A program made the translations under genes and the position numbers. Below the pieces are notes generated by a model. The model had not been told where the DNA came from. It did not search any database and saw nothing but the letters and a program-made list of their open reading frames with translations. Shown piece by piece: positions 25,160-33,658 of a stretch of 64,000 nucleotides of DNA. The number at the start of each line of letters is the position of its first letter. Positions within the stretch are counted from its first letter, which is position 1. The stretch is from JAUVXE01 sp964349355. Its GTDB lineage: Bacteria; Actinomycetota; Coriobacteriia; Anaerosomatales; SLCP01. The stretch covers positions 5,663-69,662 of the forward strand of contig CAYGFZ010000002.1 of assembly GCA_964349355.1 (NCBI GenBank). Direction: 5' to 3'.

Positions 25160-26317
25160 TCACAGAATCTCGAGCGCCGCAGACCGTGCAGCGGCGTCGA
25201 ACCGCTCGATCTGCTCGACCGAATCAAGTTCCTCGGCCGAGTGGCCATTCATCACGCGTTCAACCACACGATCGATGTCGGTGAACCCGCAGCGCCCGTC
25301 GAGGAACGCAGCCACGGCTACCTCGTTGGCGGCGTTCATGACCGCGGGTAGGGTTCCACCGACGCGGCCAGCATCGAGAGCGAGCCCCAGGCATCGGAAG
25401 ACGGTTGTGTCGGCAGGCTCGAAGTCCAGGGAGCCGAGTCGTGTGAAGTCCACTGGCTGTATCGGCCCTGACCAGCGGTGCGGATAACTGAACGCGTACT
25501 GGATAGGAATCCGCATATCCGTTGTACCGAGATGTGCCTTCACTGAACCATCGCGATACTCGACCATCGAGTGTACGCACGATTGCGGGTGAACCACCAC
25601 ACGGATGTCGTCGTAGGAGACGCCGAACAGGTGGTGGGCTTCGATGACCTCGAGACCCTTGTTCATCAACGTTGCCGAGTCGATCGTGATCTTGCGCCCC
25701 ATCTGCCATGTCGGGTGGGCGAGCGCGTCGGCCGCGGTGACGCCTTCGAGCTCCTCACGCGAGCGGCCCCGGAACGGACCTCCGCTGGCTGTGAGCCAGA
25801 TGCGTGCGACCCCTTCGGCCTCTTCGCCGAGGAGACACTGGAAGACCGCAGAGTGTTCGGAGTCGACGGGCAGCATCTGGCCTGGGCGCGCGCGGCGCAT
25901 CACCAGGTCGCCACCCACAACGAGGGACTCCTTGTTCGCGAGAGCGAGCGTGGTGCCTGCATCGAGAGTCGCGATCGTCGCACGGAGGCCCGCAGCACCC
26001 ACAAGAGCGTTCAGGACGACATCGACATCGTCCCTGGCGGCTATCGCCTCGATTGCGGCATCTCCCGACCCTACCGGACCAAACGGGTCTGTGTCCCGGC
26101 GAAACTCCGATTCGAGCCTGCGTGCCGCCCGCCCATCTGAAAGGGCGATATCGGGCACATGGAAAGCCCGGGCCTGGTCAGACAGGAGCTCGGCAGAGTT
26201 GTTGGCGGCCAGCGCCACGATCTCTATACGGTCGCTATGAGCAGCCACGACTTCGAGTGCCTGACAACCGATCGAGCCCGTCGAACCGAGGACTGCGACT
26301 CGGATACGAGTAGTCAC
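25160..26317 (-). CDS. dxr: 1-deoxy-D-xylulose 5-phosphate reductoisomerase
   Basis: A 385-residue NADPH-dependent enzyme at the committed step of the MEP pathway. The N-terminal nucleotide loop reads VLGSTGSIGCQALEV. ALANKESLVVGGDLV, PVDSEHSAVFQCL, and LTASGGPFRGRSREEL are the substrate and metal-binding blocks, and KITIDSATLMNKGLEVIEA is intact. It overlaps cdsA by 4 bp. The order uppS-cdsA-dxr-rseP is classical. Confidence 0.98.
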   Translation of the reverse strand: MTTRIRVAVLGSTGSIGCQALEVVAAHSDRIEIVALAANNSAELLSDQARAFHVPDIALSDGRAARRLESEFRRDTDPFGPVGSGDAAIEAIAARDDVDVVLNALVGAAGLRATIATLDAGTTLALANKESLVVGGDLVMRRARPGQMLPVDSEHSAVFQCLLGEEAEGVARIWLTASGGPFRGRSREELEGVTAADALAHPTWQMGRKITIDSATLMNKGLEVIEAHHLFGVSYDDIRVVVHPQSCVHSMVEYRDGSVKAHLGTTDMRIPIQYAFSYPHRWSGPIQPVDFTRLGSLDFEPADTTVFRCLGLALDAGRVGGTLPAVMNAANEVAVAAFLDGRCGFTDIDRVVERVMNGHSAEELDSVEQIERFDAAARSAALEIL

Positions 26318-27105
26318 CGGGCACCCCCCATCAGCAGCAGATAGTACGCGACGACGCCGACGAGTATCAGGCTGTCAATCCGATCGAGGAAACCACCATG
26401 ACCGGGCAGAAGGGTACCGGAGTCCTTCACCCCTCCTTCGCGCTTGAGTCTCGACTCGAAGAGGTCCCCCGCGACCGAGGCGAACGCGACTGCGACGCCG
26501 ATTCCGAGTGCCCAGCCGAGAGTCAGACCGGCACCCGCTGTGGCCCAGACCACGATCCAGACAGCGACAGTGCCCAGAGTGCCCGCAACGAAACCCTCCC
26601 ATGACTTGTTGGGAGATATGCCGGGCGCCATCTTGTGACGGCCGACAGTCGAACCGACCAGATAGGCGAAGACATCGTTCGCCCAGACACTGACTACGGC
26701 GGCAAGAACCAGTTCAGCACCCCAGTCGAGGTCACGGAGCAACACAAGATGCGACAGCGCGAATCCGATATAGGTTACTCCGAACACCGTCGTGGCCGTG
26801 TCGGCAGATCTGACCTGGCGGAAGAGCACGTGCCACACGAGGGCAGCCAGGATGAGAGCCGTGAGTGCGCCGAGCAAACCGAGACGACCCCACACGGCAG
26901 TCGCGAAGGGCATACCCGCGATCGCCAGCAGACCGAAGAACTCGTTGGGTGTCCCCAACTCCCTGCGGGTGATCGCAAAGAACTCGATGCCCGCCATGAC
27001 GCCAAGAGCTGCAACAAGCGCCGCAAGCCCGAGAGTGCGCCCGAACAGGATCACGCCAAGGAGAACGAGGCCATAGACTGCTGCAGTGGCAGTGCGTGTG
27101 GCCAT
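26314..27105 (-). CDS. cdsA: Phosphatidate cytidylyltransferase
   Basis: About 263 residues from the ATG reading MATRTATAAVYG, with AAGGGG about 11 bases upstream; a longer frame is not membrane-like. The protein is almost entirely hydrophobic with seven or eight predicted membrane segments. The C-terminal signature SGTLLPGHGGFLDRIDSL is complete. It makes CDP-diacylglycerol for phospholipid synthesis. It lies between uppS and dxr. Confidence 0.95.
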   Translation of the reverse strand: MATRTATAAVYGLVLLGVILFGRTLGLAALVAALGVMAGIEFFAITRRELGTPNEFFGLLAIAGMPFATAVWGRLGLLGALTALILAALVWHVLFRQVRSADTATTVFGVTYIGFALSHLVLLRDLDWGAELVLAAVVSVWANDVFAYLVGSTVGRHKMAPGISPNKSWEGFVAGTLGTVAVWIVVWATAGAGLTLGWALGIGVAVAFASVAGDLFESRLKREGGVKDSGTLLPGHGGFLDRIDSLILVGVVAYYLLLMGGAR

Positions 27106-27140
27106 CCGGGGAAGCACCCCTTCACGTCGATCGGGCCTGC

Positions 27141-27926
27141 TCACTCGTTCTCGACCCCCCCGAAGCGGCGAGTGCGCTTCTGGAAATCGGCTACTGCGGC
27201 AAGAACGCTGTAGCGGTCGAAGTCGGGCCACAGCGTGTCGGTGACCCATATCTCGCTGTAGGCGATCTGCCAGAGAAGAAAGTTGGATATGCGCATCTCC
27301 CCGCTGGTGCGAATCAACAGGTCCGGGTCAGGCACGTCCGGAACGTAGAGGTTCGCAGCTACTGTCTCCTCGGTGACAGATTCGGGGTCAAGCTCTCCTG
27401 AGGACACCTGCCGCGCGATCTGGCGCGCAGCTCGGGCTATCTCGGCACGTCCCCCGTAGTTGAGAGCGACGACAAGAGTGAGGACCCTGTTGTCGGCTGT
27501 CCGGACCATCGTCTCCCGGAAGGCATCGGCGGTCTTCTTCGGCAGTTCGTCGAGCTCGCCTGTCACCACGACGCGGACCCGCATCTTCTCAAGGTTGCCA
27601 AGCTCGCGCTCGAGGACCTCGACGAACAGTCGCATCAGACCGGAGACCTCCTCGGCGGGACGCGACCAGTTCTCCGAGCTGAAAGAGTAGATCGTCAGGA
27701 ACTCGATCCCGAGCTCGATGGAGGACGCTATGAGCTCCCTGACCGACTTGGCACCCGCACGATGGCCAGCCACCCTTGGTAGACCCCGCGCAGCCGCCCA
27801 ACGGCCGTTGCCATCCATGATGACGGCGATATGGCGTGGGACTCGCGCGAAATCGACCTCGCGAACGAGATCGGATCCGGGAGGTTCTGCGAAGAAGTCG
27901 CGTTGTGAGGGAGAGCCGGAGGTCAC
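27141..27926 (-). CDS. uppS: Isoprenyl transferase (undecaprenyl diphosphate synthase)
   Basis: A 261-residue cis-prenyltransferase that makes the C55 lipid carrier. Signature blocks: HIAVIMDGNGRWAAARG with the catalytic aspartate, TIYSFSSENWSRP, ALNYGGRAEI, and PDLLIRTSGEMRISNFLLWQ, split at RTSGE. GTG start with GGAGG upstream. Actinobacteria often have several cis-prenyltransferases with different chain lengths, so the exact product length is not certain. Only one is in this window. Confidence 0.95.
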   Translation of the reverse strand: MTSGSPSQRDFFAEPPGSDLVREVDFARVPRHIAVIMDGNGRWAAARGLPRVAGHRAGAKSVRELIASSIELGIEFLTIYSFSSENWSRPAEEVSGLMRLFVEVLERELGNLEKMRVRVVVTGELDELPKKTADAFRETMVRTADNRVLTLVVALNYGGRAEIARAARQIARQVSSGELDPESVTEETVAANLYVPDVPDPDLLIRTSGEMRISNFLLWQIAYSEIWVTDTLWPDFDRYSVLAAVADFQKRTRRFGGVENE

Positions 27927-27932
27927 AGGAGT

Positions 27933-28490
27933 TTAGACCTCCATGATCTCGGCTTCTTTGCGCTTCAACGTCTCATCGATCTCTACAATGTGTGAATCGG
28001 TCGCCTTCTGGATCTCGGTCTCGGCCCTGTGGAGGTCGTCCTGGCTTATCTCACCTTCGCGCTCAGCCTTCTTGAGCTTGTCGTTGGCGTCTCTGCGAAT
28101 GTTGCGGACTGCGACCCTTGCCTCCTCTGCGTAGGTCTTGCAGAGCTTGACGAGATCCTTACGGCGCTCCTCGGTGAGCGGTGGGAACGGAACCCGGATG
28201 ACGACACCGTCGTTGGCGGGATTCAGTCCGAGACCTGAGGACTGAATCGCTTTCTCTATCGCAGTCATCGAACCCTTGTCATACGGCTGGATGAGTAGCA
28301 TCTGCGGCTCAGGGGCGCTGATCGTGGCCAGTTGCATCAGGGGTGTCGGTACGCCGTAGTACTCGACTGTCACCTTTTCGAGGATGGCGCCGGAAGCGCG
28401 GCCGGTTCGCACAGTGGTGAACTCATGCGCAAGTGCGGACACCGACTTATCCATGTGAGCATCGGTCTCTTTGATGGTCTTGGCGATCAT
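27933..28490 (-). CDS. frr: Ribosome recycling factor
   Basis: A 185-residue L-shaped factor that, with EF-G, splits post-termination ribosomes. Typical blocks are the N-terminal helix, VEYYGVPTPLMQLATISAPE as VEYYGVPTPL, IQSSGLGLNPANDG and PFPPLTEERRKDLVK. The full family length is present. The start overlaps the pyrH stop (ATGA). pyrH-frr-uppS is the usual order. Confidence 0.98.
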   Translation of the reverse strand: MIAKTIKETDAHMDKSVSALAHEFTTVRTGRASGAILEKVTVEYYGVPTPLMQLATISAPEPQMLLIQPYDKGSMTAIEKAIQSSGLGLNPANDGVVIRVPFPPLTEERRKDLVKLCKTYAEEARVAVRNIRRDANDKLKKAEREGEISQDDLHRAETEIQKATDSHIVEIDETLKRKEAEIMEV

Positions 28491-29212
28491 GACGTCTCTC
28501 CCCTCACGATGGTTCCGACAGGCTGTCCAAGAAGCGCACGCTCGATGTTACCTTCGGTCTCCATGTTGAAGACCAGGATCGGTAGCCCGTTGTCCATGCA
28601 GAGCGAGATCGCCGTGTTGTCCATGACCTTCAGGCCGCGATTGAGTACTTCGATGTAGGGCAGTTCGTCGAACTTGACCGCATCCGGGTTTGTGATCGGG
28701 TCGGCGTCGTAGACTCCGTCCACCTTGGTGGCCTTCATGATGCAGTCAGCCCCGATCTCCAGTGCACGGAGGGCTGCAGTGGTGTCTGTGGTGAAGTACG
28801 GGTTCCCGGTGCCGGCAGCGAAGATGACAACGCGGCCCTTCTCGATATGGCGTATCGCCCTGCGCCGGATATAGGGCTCGGCGATCGCCTGCATGTCGAT
28901 AGCCGACATGACACGAGTGAAGACGCCGTTGCGCTCCATGGCGTCCTGAAGAGCAAGGGAGTTCATGACCGTGGCAAGCATGCCCATATAGTCAGCCTGT
29001 GCACGATCCATCCCCGTGGACGCAGCAGCTAGTCCGCGAAAGATGTTGCCTCCACCGACGACGATCGCGACCTGCACGCCTGCGTCGGTGACATGACTCA
29101 CCTGCCGGGCAAGTGAGTCGAGCATCTTCGGATCGATGCCGTACTCCGCGTCACCCATAAGGGCTTCTCCGGACAGCTTCAGCAGGACTCGCTGGAACCG
29201 ATAGTCTGCCAC
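28487..29212 (-). CDS. pyrH: UMP kinase
   Basis: About 241 residues from the GTG reading VADYRFQRVLLKLSGEAL, with GGAGAGG 8 bases upstream; an upstream ATG adds 13 unlikely residues. It phosphorylates UMP to UDP and belongs to the amino-acid kinase fold. IVVGGGNIFRG, MDRAQADYMGMLATVMN, FAAGTGNPYFTTDT, and KATKVDGVYDADP are intact. It lies after tsf, with a strong hairpin in the spacer. Confidence 0.97.
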   Translation of the reverse strand: MADYRFQRVLLKLSGEALMGDAEYGIDPKMLDSLARQVSHVTDAGVQVAIVVGGGNIFRGLAAASTGMDRAQADYMGMLATVMNSLALQDAMERNGVFTRVMSAIDMQAIAEPYIRRRAIRHIEKGRVVIFAAGTGNPYFTTDTTAALRALEIGADCIMKATKVDGVYDADPITNPDAVKFDELPYIEVLNRGLKVMDNTAISLCMDNGLPILVFNMETEGNIERALLGQPVGTIVRGETS

Positions 29213-29265
29213 GCGGCTCGCCTCTCCACTACGACTGTTTGCGCACATCACCTACAGCATACAGC

Positions 29266-29298
29266 ACGCGGACCGGTGCATGTCGCATCGGTCCGCGT
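29266..29298 (-). other. 14-bp hairpin between tsf and pyrH
   Basis: ACGCGGACCG pairs with CGGTCCGCGT and the stem continues through a G-U and three further pairs to a 5-base loop. Neither strand carries a T-run after it, so it is not a classical terminator. It may be an RNA-processing or mRNA-stability element within the rpsB-tsf-pyrH transcript. Confidence 0.7.
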
Positions 29299-29330
29299 CG
29301 TCACCTTACAGTAACTCGAATCGAGCCAGA

Positions 29331-30224
29331 CTACTCGGGGGCGGCGGCGGTCTCGCCGAGCACGAAACGCTCGAAGCGGGCGACGGCGACCTCCGATCCG
29401 GTCTCCTTGGCAGTGCGCGCACGGTACTGATCGACCGTCATGTCGGGGTCCTTCACGAACGGTTGCTCGAGAAGACAGACCTCCTTGTAAAACTTCTGCA
29501 GACGACCGGTCGCCATCTTCTCCTGGATCTGTTCTGGCTTGCCGGACTCGGCAGCCTGGGCCCGAAAGATCGCCAGCTCGTGATCGACGACGTCAGCGGG
29601 GACGTCGTCGCGACTGACTGCGATAGGAGCGGTTGCGGCGATCTGCATCGCGATGTCCTTGCCGAATACGGCGAGTTCTGCGGCACCGGAGGGAGCGGAT
29701 GCCAACTCGACCATCACGCCGATGTTGCCCACGCCGTGGATATAGACGGTCACCATACCTGCGGCCGGGTCGAGTTCGTGGCGAACAAAACGGGCGATGC
29801 CCATGTTCTCGCCGAGTTTGCCGACAATCTCGCCGAGATACTGTTCGACGGTGATCTCCGGACGGGATCCATACGGCTGAGCCAGCAGTGACGGGACATC
29901 CGCAGGAGCGGTCACGGCGATCTGCGTTGCGATATCGTTGACGAAGGACTGGAAATCGGCGTTGCGGGCTACGAAGTCGGTCTCGCAGTTCACTTCAACG
30001 AGGACGCCCGTACGGCCGTCATCGGACACGTATCCACCGATGACTCCCTCGTTGGTCGCCCGCCCCGCCTTCTTGGCGAGCGCGGCAAGGCCTTTGGTCC
30101 GCAGGATGTCGATCGCGGTATCCATGTCCCCTTCGGCCTCCGAAAGCGCCTTCTTGCAGTCCATCATTCCTGCGCCGGTGCATTCGCGCAGGTCCTTGAC
30201 CATCTTGGCGGTGATGTCAGCCAT
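29331..30224 (-). CDS. tsf: Elongation factor Ts
   Basis: A 297-residue guanine nucleotide exchange factor for EF-Tu. N-terminal UBA-like domain with VKDLRECTGAGMMDCKKAL, split as RECTGAGMMDCKKAL, then EGVIGGYVSDDGRTGVLVEVNCETDFVARN with the conserved core VNCETDFVARN, and GGMARFVR-type blocks. It contains both dimerisation subdomains. It follows rpsB after a 60-base spacer; the ribosome-binding site is CGGAGGAAC. rpsB-tsf is near-universal. Confidence 0.97.
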   Translation of the reverse strand: MADITAKMVKDLRECTGAGMMDCKKALSEAEGDMDTAIDILRTKGLAALAKKAGRATNEGVIGGYVSDDGRTGVLVEVNCETDFVARNADFQSFVNDIATQIAVTAPADVPSLLAQPYGSRPEITVEQYLGEIVGKLGENMGIARFVRHELDPAAGMVTVYIHGVGNIGVMVELASAPSGAAELAVFGKDIAMQIAATAPIAVSRDDVPADVVDHELAIFRAQAAESGKPEQIQEKMATGRLQKFYKEVCLLEQPFVKDPDMTVDQYRARTAKETGSEVAVARFERFVLGETAAAPE

Positions 30225-30286
30225 CTTTGTCGTTCCTCCGATGCGATGTCAGTGCATCCCGCGAATCATCGCGAGAGAGCGTCTGT

Positions 30287-31117
30287 CTACAGTTCGGTCG
30301 TCGCCTCAGGTGCGGTGACCTCGGCTTCAGCTTCAGGTACGGCATCAGGCGCCGGCGCGGAAGTTTCCGCGGCGGGGCCGGCGACCACTGTCGGTACCGG
30401 CTTGGGCTCCGCTTCCACGACACGGGGGCCCTCGGCAGCCATGCGGCCATCAAGTGAGGCATCAGCGATCACGCGGCACATCAGATTGACCGAGCGGATC
30501 GCGTCGTCGTTGCCGGGGATGACGTAGTCGACCTCGTCCGGGTCTGCGTTCGTGTCGACAAGACCGATGATCGGGATCTTGAGACGGCGAGCCTCGGCGA
30601 CAGCGATCGCTTCACGCTTGGTGTCCACGACGAACAGCGCTCCGGGAAGGCTCTTCATGTCGCGAACGCCCGACAGGTTGCGCTCGAGCTTCACACGCTC
30701 CTTGCCAAGCAACAGCTGCTCCTTCTTGGGAAGCGCTTGCATGGTGCCGTCCTCATCCATCGTCTCAAGAGCAACGAGGCGATCGACGCGCGTGCGCATG
30801 GTGACGAAGTTGGTGAGCATGCCACCCAGCCAGCGCTGGTTCACGTACGGGTTGCCTGAGCGAGTGGCCTCGTTGGCCATCGGCTCCTGTGCCTGCTTCT
30901 TGGTGCCCACGAATAAGACGTGCTGACCGCGAGCAGAGAGGTCCCGGACGAAGTGGTACGCATCATCGAGCTCTCGCAAAGTGCGCTGAAGATCGAGGAT
31001 GTAGATACCGTTGCGTTCGGTGAAGATGTACGGCTTCATCTTCGGGTTCCAGCGGCGGGTCTGATGTCCGAAGTGGACACCGGCCTCGAGAAGACTCTTC
31101 ATCGAGACTACGGACAT
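30287..31117 (-). CDS. rpsB: 30S ribosomal protein S2
   Basis: 277 residues from the ATG reading MSVVSMKSLLEAG, with AGGAGG 7 bases upstream; the open frame continues upstream but is not S2. Core blocks GVHFGHQTRRWNPKM, VGTKKQAQEP and LPGALFVVDTKREAIAVAEA are intact. The last 45 residues are an Ala/Pro/Glu-rich tail beyond the usual S2 end. A promoter-like element and a hairpin leader precede it. Confidence 0.97.
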   Translation of the reverse strand: MSVVSMKSLLEAGVHFGHQTRRWNPKMKPYIFTERNGIYILDLQRTLRELDDAYHFVRDLSARGQHVLFVGTKKQAQEPMANEATRSGNPYVNQRWLGGMLTNFVTMRTRVDRLVALETMDEDGTMQALPKKEQLLLGKERVKLERNLSGVRDMKSLPGALFVVDTKREAIAVAEARRLKIPIIGLVDTNADPDEVDYVIPGNDDAIRSVNLMCRVIADASLDGRMAAEGPRVVEAEPKPVPTVVAGPAAETSAPAPDAVPEAEAEVTAPEATTEL

Positions 31118-31165
31118 AGTGCTACCTCCTTGGTCGGTTCTTCCTCCGCCTGCTGTCATTCCGAT

Positions 31166-31188
31166 GTGCCACCCGCGTTCGCGGGCAC
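31166..31188 (-). promoter_or_regulatory. Hairpin in the rpsB leader
   Basis: On the minus strand CCCGC and GCGGG pair around GAAC, and the outer GTG and CAC extend the stem past a 3-base bulge. It lies about 50 bases upstream of the S2 start, between the candidate promoter and the gene. S2 leaders are known autoregulatory RNAs in some bacteria; the class here was not identified. Confidence 0.4.
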
Positions 31189-31231
31189 CCGGCAGTACGG
31201 TCGGCAGGCGTGTGTATTGAAAAGCCCGGGT

Positions 31232-31240
31232 ATGATACCA
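31232..31240 (-). promoter_or_regulatory. Extended -10 promoter candidate for rpsB-tsf
   Basis: Minus strand TGGTATCAT: TGn extension and a 5/6 match to TATAAT. No convincing -35 hexamer. The predicted leader is about 108 bases long. Confidence 0.5.
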
Positions 31241-31273
31241 CAAGGCGACAGATGACTGGAACGGGCAGCGATG

Positions 31274-31295
31274 AGAGGACTCGCAGAGGACTCGC
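31274..31295. repeat. 11-bp tandem repeat, two copies
   Basis: AGAGGACTCGC occurs twice in tandem (31274-31284 and 31285-31295) in the spacer between the response-regulator stop and the rpsB promoter. The unit length matches the repeat at 9153-9174, but the sequences are unrelated. Confidence 0.85.
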
Positions 31296-31316
31296 ACGAG
31301 CCGGAGAGCCGTATAT

Positions 31317-31907
31317 CTACGCGAATTCCTTGCCACACATCGGGCAGATGACGTGGGCGTCGAACCAGCCAGGCTGGTCAGCCTTCGGAAGCATCTCTAT
31401 GGTCAGTTCGACCTCACAGGCAGGACACCAGAAACGGCGCTGAAGCCGGAGGTGTTCCACCAGGCGGTCGGCGTCGAACTCACGATCCTTGATGGCGACC
31501 TTGTACGTGGGGGCATCGACTTGTCGGCCTGCCATGAACTTGAGAGTCAATCGGATCTTCTCAGCCACGTCCGCCGGCTTTGCCTCGTTCTTGATGAGGT
31601 AGTCAACGGCGCCCATTGCAAGACCGCGCTCGACATCGGACTCTTGACCGAGATTCGAGAGGATGAGGACAGGGATGCCGCGGGTACGGGGGTCCTTCTT
31701 GATCGTGTCGAGGACCTCAAGTCCGCTCATCTTCGGCATGATGAGGTCAAGCAATATGAGATCGACATGAGAGGTCCGAAGATGCTGGAGGGCCTCAACG
31801 CCATCGCCGGCGGTCAGGACCTGGTATCCATCCTGCGCAAGCTTATCCGAATAGATCCTTCGCAGCAGTTCCGTGTCTTCCACGATCAGTATCGTGAGAG
31901 CGGACAT
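31317..31907 (-). CDS. Response regulator with C-terminal zinc-ribbon-like module
   Basis: 196 residues. A CheY-like receiver covers 1-125: acidic pocket E10-D11, phosphoacceptor D54 in LLDLIMPKMSG, S84 and K106. There is no DNA-binding domain. From about residue 130 a different module follows, with C161-X2-C164 and C188-X2-C191 (FWCPACEVEL and ICPMCGKEF), which looks like a zinc ribbon. No histidine kinase is nearby. It is 36 bases downstream of a FliA/WhiG-type sigma gene and upstream of rpsB. The output mode is unknown; protein binding or RNA binding by the ribbon is possible. Confidence 0.85.
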   Translation of the reverse strand: MSALTILIVEDTELLRRIYSDKLAQDGYQVLTAGDGVEALQHLRTSHVDLILLDLIMPKMSGLEVLDTIKKDPRTRGIPVLILSNLGQESDVERGLAMGAVDYLIKNEAKPADVAEKIRLTLKFMAGRQVDAPTYKVAIKDREFDADRLVEHLRLQRRFWCPACEVELTIEMLPKADQPGWFDAHVICPMCGKEFA

Positions 31908-31943
31908 GCACGTTCCTCTCGTCGGTGTTGTCGCGCTGCCTTT

Positions 31944-32726
31944 TCACTTGCTGAAGGTCTGCGCCGCCTGGAGCCGTGCGCGCATCCTGAGAACAGCCTT
32001 CGTGTGCAGCTGGCTCACACGCGATTCGGTCACGCCGAGCACTCTGCCGATCTCTTTCAGGGTCAATCCCTCGTAGTAGTATAGCGCGATGACGATCCGC
32101 TCTCGTTCGGGGAGGCGTTCGATGGCCGAAGCGAGGATGTCTTTGACTTCTTCGGTCTCGAAAAGCGCGACCGGGTCTTCTGCGGAGTGGTCTGGAATGG
32201 TGGACAGGACGTCACCCCGGTCGTCGCGGTCCGACCCGATCCAGAGTTCTTCGAAAGACACGATCGAGGTGTAGGAGAGCCGCGAGAGAAGATCCTTCAG
32301 TTCCTCGGGGGTGACCTCCATCTCCTCGGCCACCTCGGCATCAGTTGGTGTCCGGTGGAAACGATGTTCGAGGGCGATGTAGGCGTTCTCAAGTCGGCGC
32401 GCCTTCGACCTGACTGATCGCGGGACCCAGTCCATGGTACGCAACTCGTCGATGATCGCACCTTTGATGCGCGCGATGGCGTAGGTTTCGAACTTGATTC
32501 CGCGCTCGAGATCGAACTTCTCGATGGCATCGATCAGTCCGAACAATCCGTAACTGATCAGGTCGGCAGTATCCACCGTCTGAGGCAGACTCGCAGACAG
32601 GCGGCCCGCAACGTACTTCACCAGCGGCGAGTAGTTGAGTATCAGGTGTTCACGAGTGTCCTGGGAGCCCGTCTCCTTGTAGATGGACCAAAGAGCGGAC
32701 ACGTCCGTCCGCGAGTCGTTCCTCAT
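31944..32726 (-). CDS. FliA/WhiG-family RNA polymerase sigma factor
   Basis: 260 residues of the sigma-28 type group 3. Region 2 shows LILNYSPLVKYVAGRLS, YGLFGLIDAIEKFD and GIKFETYAIARIKGAIIDELR (core FETYAIARIKGA) with a WVPRSVR block typical of FliA/WhiG. Region 3 has LENAYIALEHRFHRTPTDAEVAEEM, here shortened to TDAEVAEEM. Region 4 has LPERERIVIALYYYEGLTLKEIG and a HTH ending SRVSQLHTKAVLRMR. It could drive flagellar or developmental genes, but neither class is present in this window. It lies between xerC and the response regulator. Confidence 0.93.
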   Translation of the reverse strand: MRNDSRTDVSALWSIYKETGSQDTREHLILNYSPLVKYVAGRLSASLPQTVDTADLISYGLFGLIDAIEKFDLERGIKFETYAIARIKGAIIDELRTMDWVPRSVRSKARRLENAYIALEHRFHRTPTDAEVAEEMEVTPEELKDLLSRLSYTSIVSFEELWIGSDRDDRGDVLSTIPDHSAEDPVALFETEEVKDILASAIERLPERERIVIALYYYEGLTLKEIGRVLGVTESRVSQLHTKAVLRMRARLQAAQTFSK

Positions 32727-32767
32727 GTAGCCGTGCCCCTCGATCTCGGCGGCTGATCCGTGGACCC

Positions 32768-33658
32768 TCAGCCACGTGGGTGGGCCCTCCGGTGCACGTC
32801 CTGCAGACGGCGCGTGCTGACGTGAGTATAAATCTGGGTGGTGGACAGCGCAACGTGACCGAGCAGTTCCTGTACTGATCTCAGGTCCGCTCCCCCTTCG
32901 AGTAGATGGGTTGCGAATGTGTGTCTGAGCACGTGTGGCGAAAGTGACAGTGCCTGACCTGTGGCGGCAAGATGCACTTTGAGGAGCCTCCGGATAGCAT
33001 CCGGTCCGAGCGAGTTGCCCCTCACAGAGAGGAATACCGCACTCTCCGGACTCTTGAGAAGCGCGGGGCGTCCCTCTGCGAGATACTCCCGAAGTCTGCG
33101 AATCGCGAACGGATGTAGCGGCACGATGCGCTCGCGAGCGCCCTTGCCCAGGACGGTGATCTTCCCGCTGGGTAGGTCGAGGTCAGCCGAGGTAAGGCCA
33201 GCCAGTTCAGAGACACGGATCCCTGTCGCGTAGAGAAGTTCGAGGACAGCGCGGTCGCGAAGTCCAATCGGCGTTGACGGATCAGGGGCGTCCAGAAGTG
33301 CTCTGAGCGCGTCAGGCTCGATCACGACCGGCAGGCTCCGGGGAATCCGCGGGGTCGATATAACCACCGAAGGGTCCGACTCGATCGCACCTTCGTCGAC
33401 AAGGTATCGCAGAAAGGAGCGGACTGCTGCTAGTCGGCGGGCGATCGTCCTTCTCGCATAGTCCCCAGCGCTGAGCTCAGCGAGGAACCGACGAAGCTGG
33501 CGGTGGGTCGGACGGACCGGATCGACGCCCTGACGTGCTGCCCACTCCAGATACCGGGACAGATCGGCCGCGTACGCGCGTACCGTATGCGGCGACAGCC
33601 CTCGAACCGAGGTCAGGTACTCGAGAAAAGCGTGCAGGTATGCATCGGGCGCTGTCAT
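32768..33658 (-). CDS. xerC: XerC/XerD-type tyrosine recombinase
   Basis: 296 residues. A SAM-like N-terminal DNA-binding domain (about 1-95) is followed by the catalytic domain with R148 (ATGIRVSEL), a lysine in KITVLGKGAR, H242-X2-R245 (HVLRHTFATHLLEGGADL, split), H268 and the nucleophile Y277 (TTQIYTHVS). This fits the chromosome-dimer resolvase at dif sites. Position within trmFO-dprA-comM is conserved for xerC in Gram-positive bacteria. It overlaps trmFO by 4 bp. Whether a second Xer exists elsewhere is not visible. Confidence 0.93.
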   Translation of the reverse strand: MTAPDAYLHAFLEYLTSVRGLSPHTVRAYAADLSRYLEWAARQGVDPVRPTHRQLRRFLAELSAGDYARRTIARRLAAVRSFLRYLVDEGAIESDPSVVISTPRIPRSLPVVIEPDALRALLDAPDPSTPIGLRDRAVLELLYATGIRVSELAGLTSADLDLPSGKITVLGKGARERIVPLHPFAIRRLREYLAEGRPALLKSPESAVFLSVRGNSLGPDAIRRLLKVHLAATGQALSLSPHVLRHTFATHLLEGGADLRSVQELLGHVALSTTQIYTHVSTRRLQDVHRRAHPRG

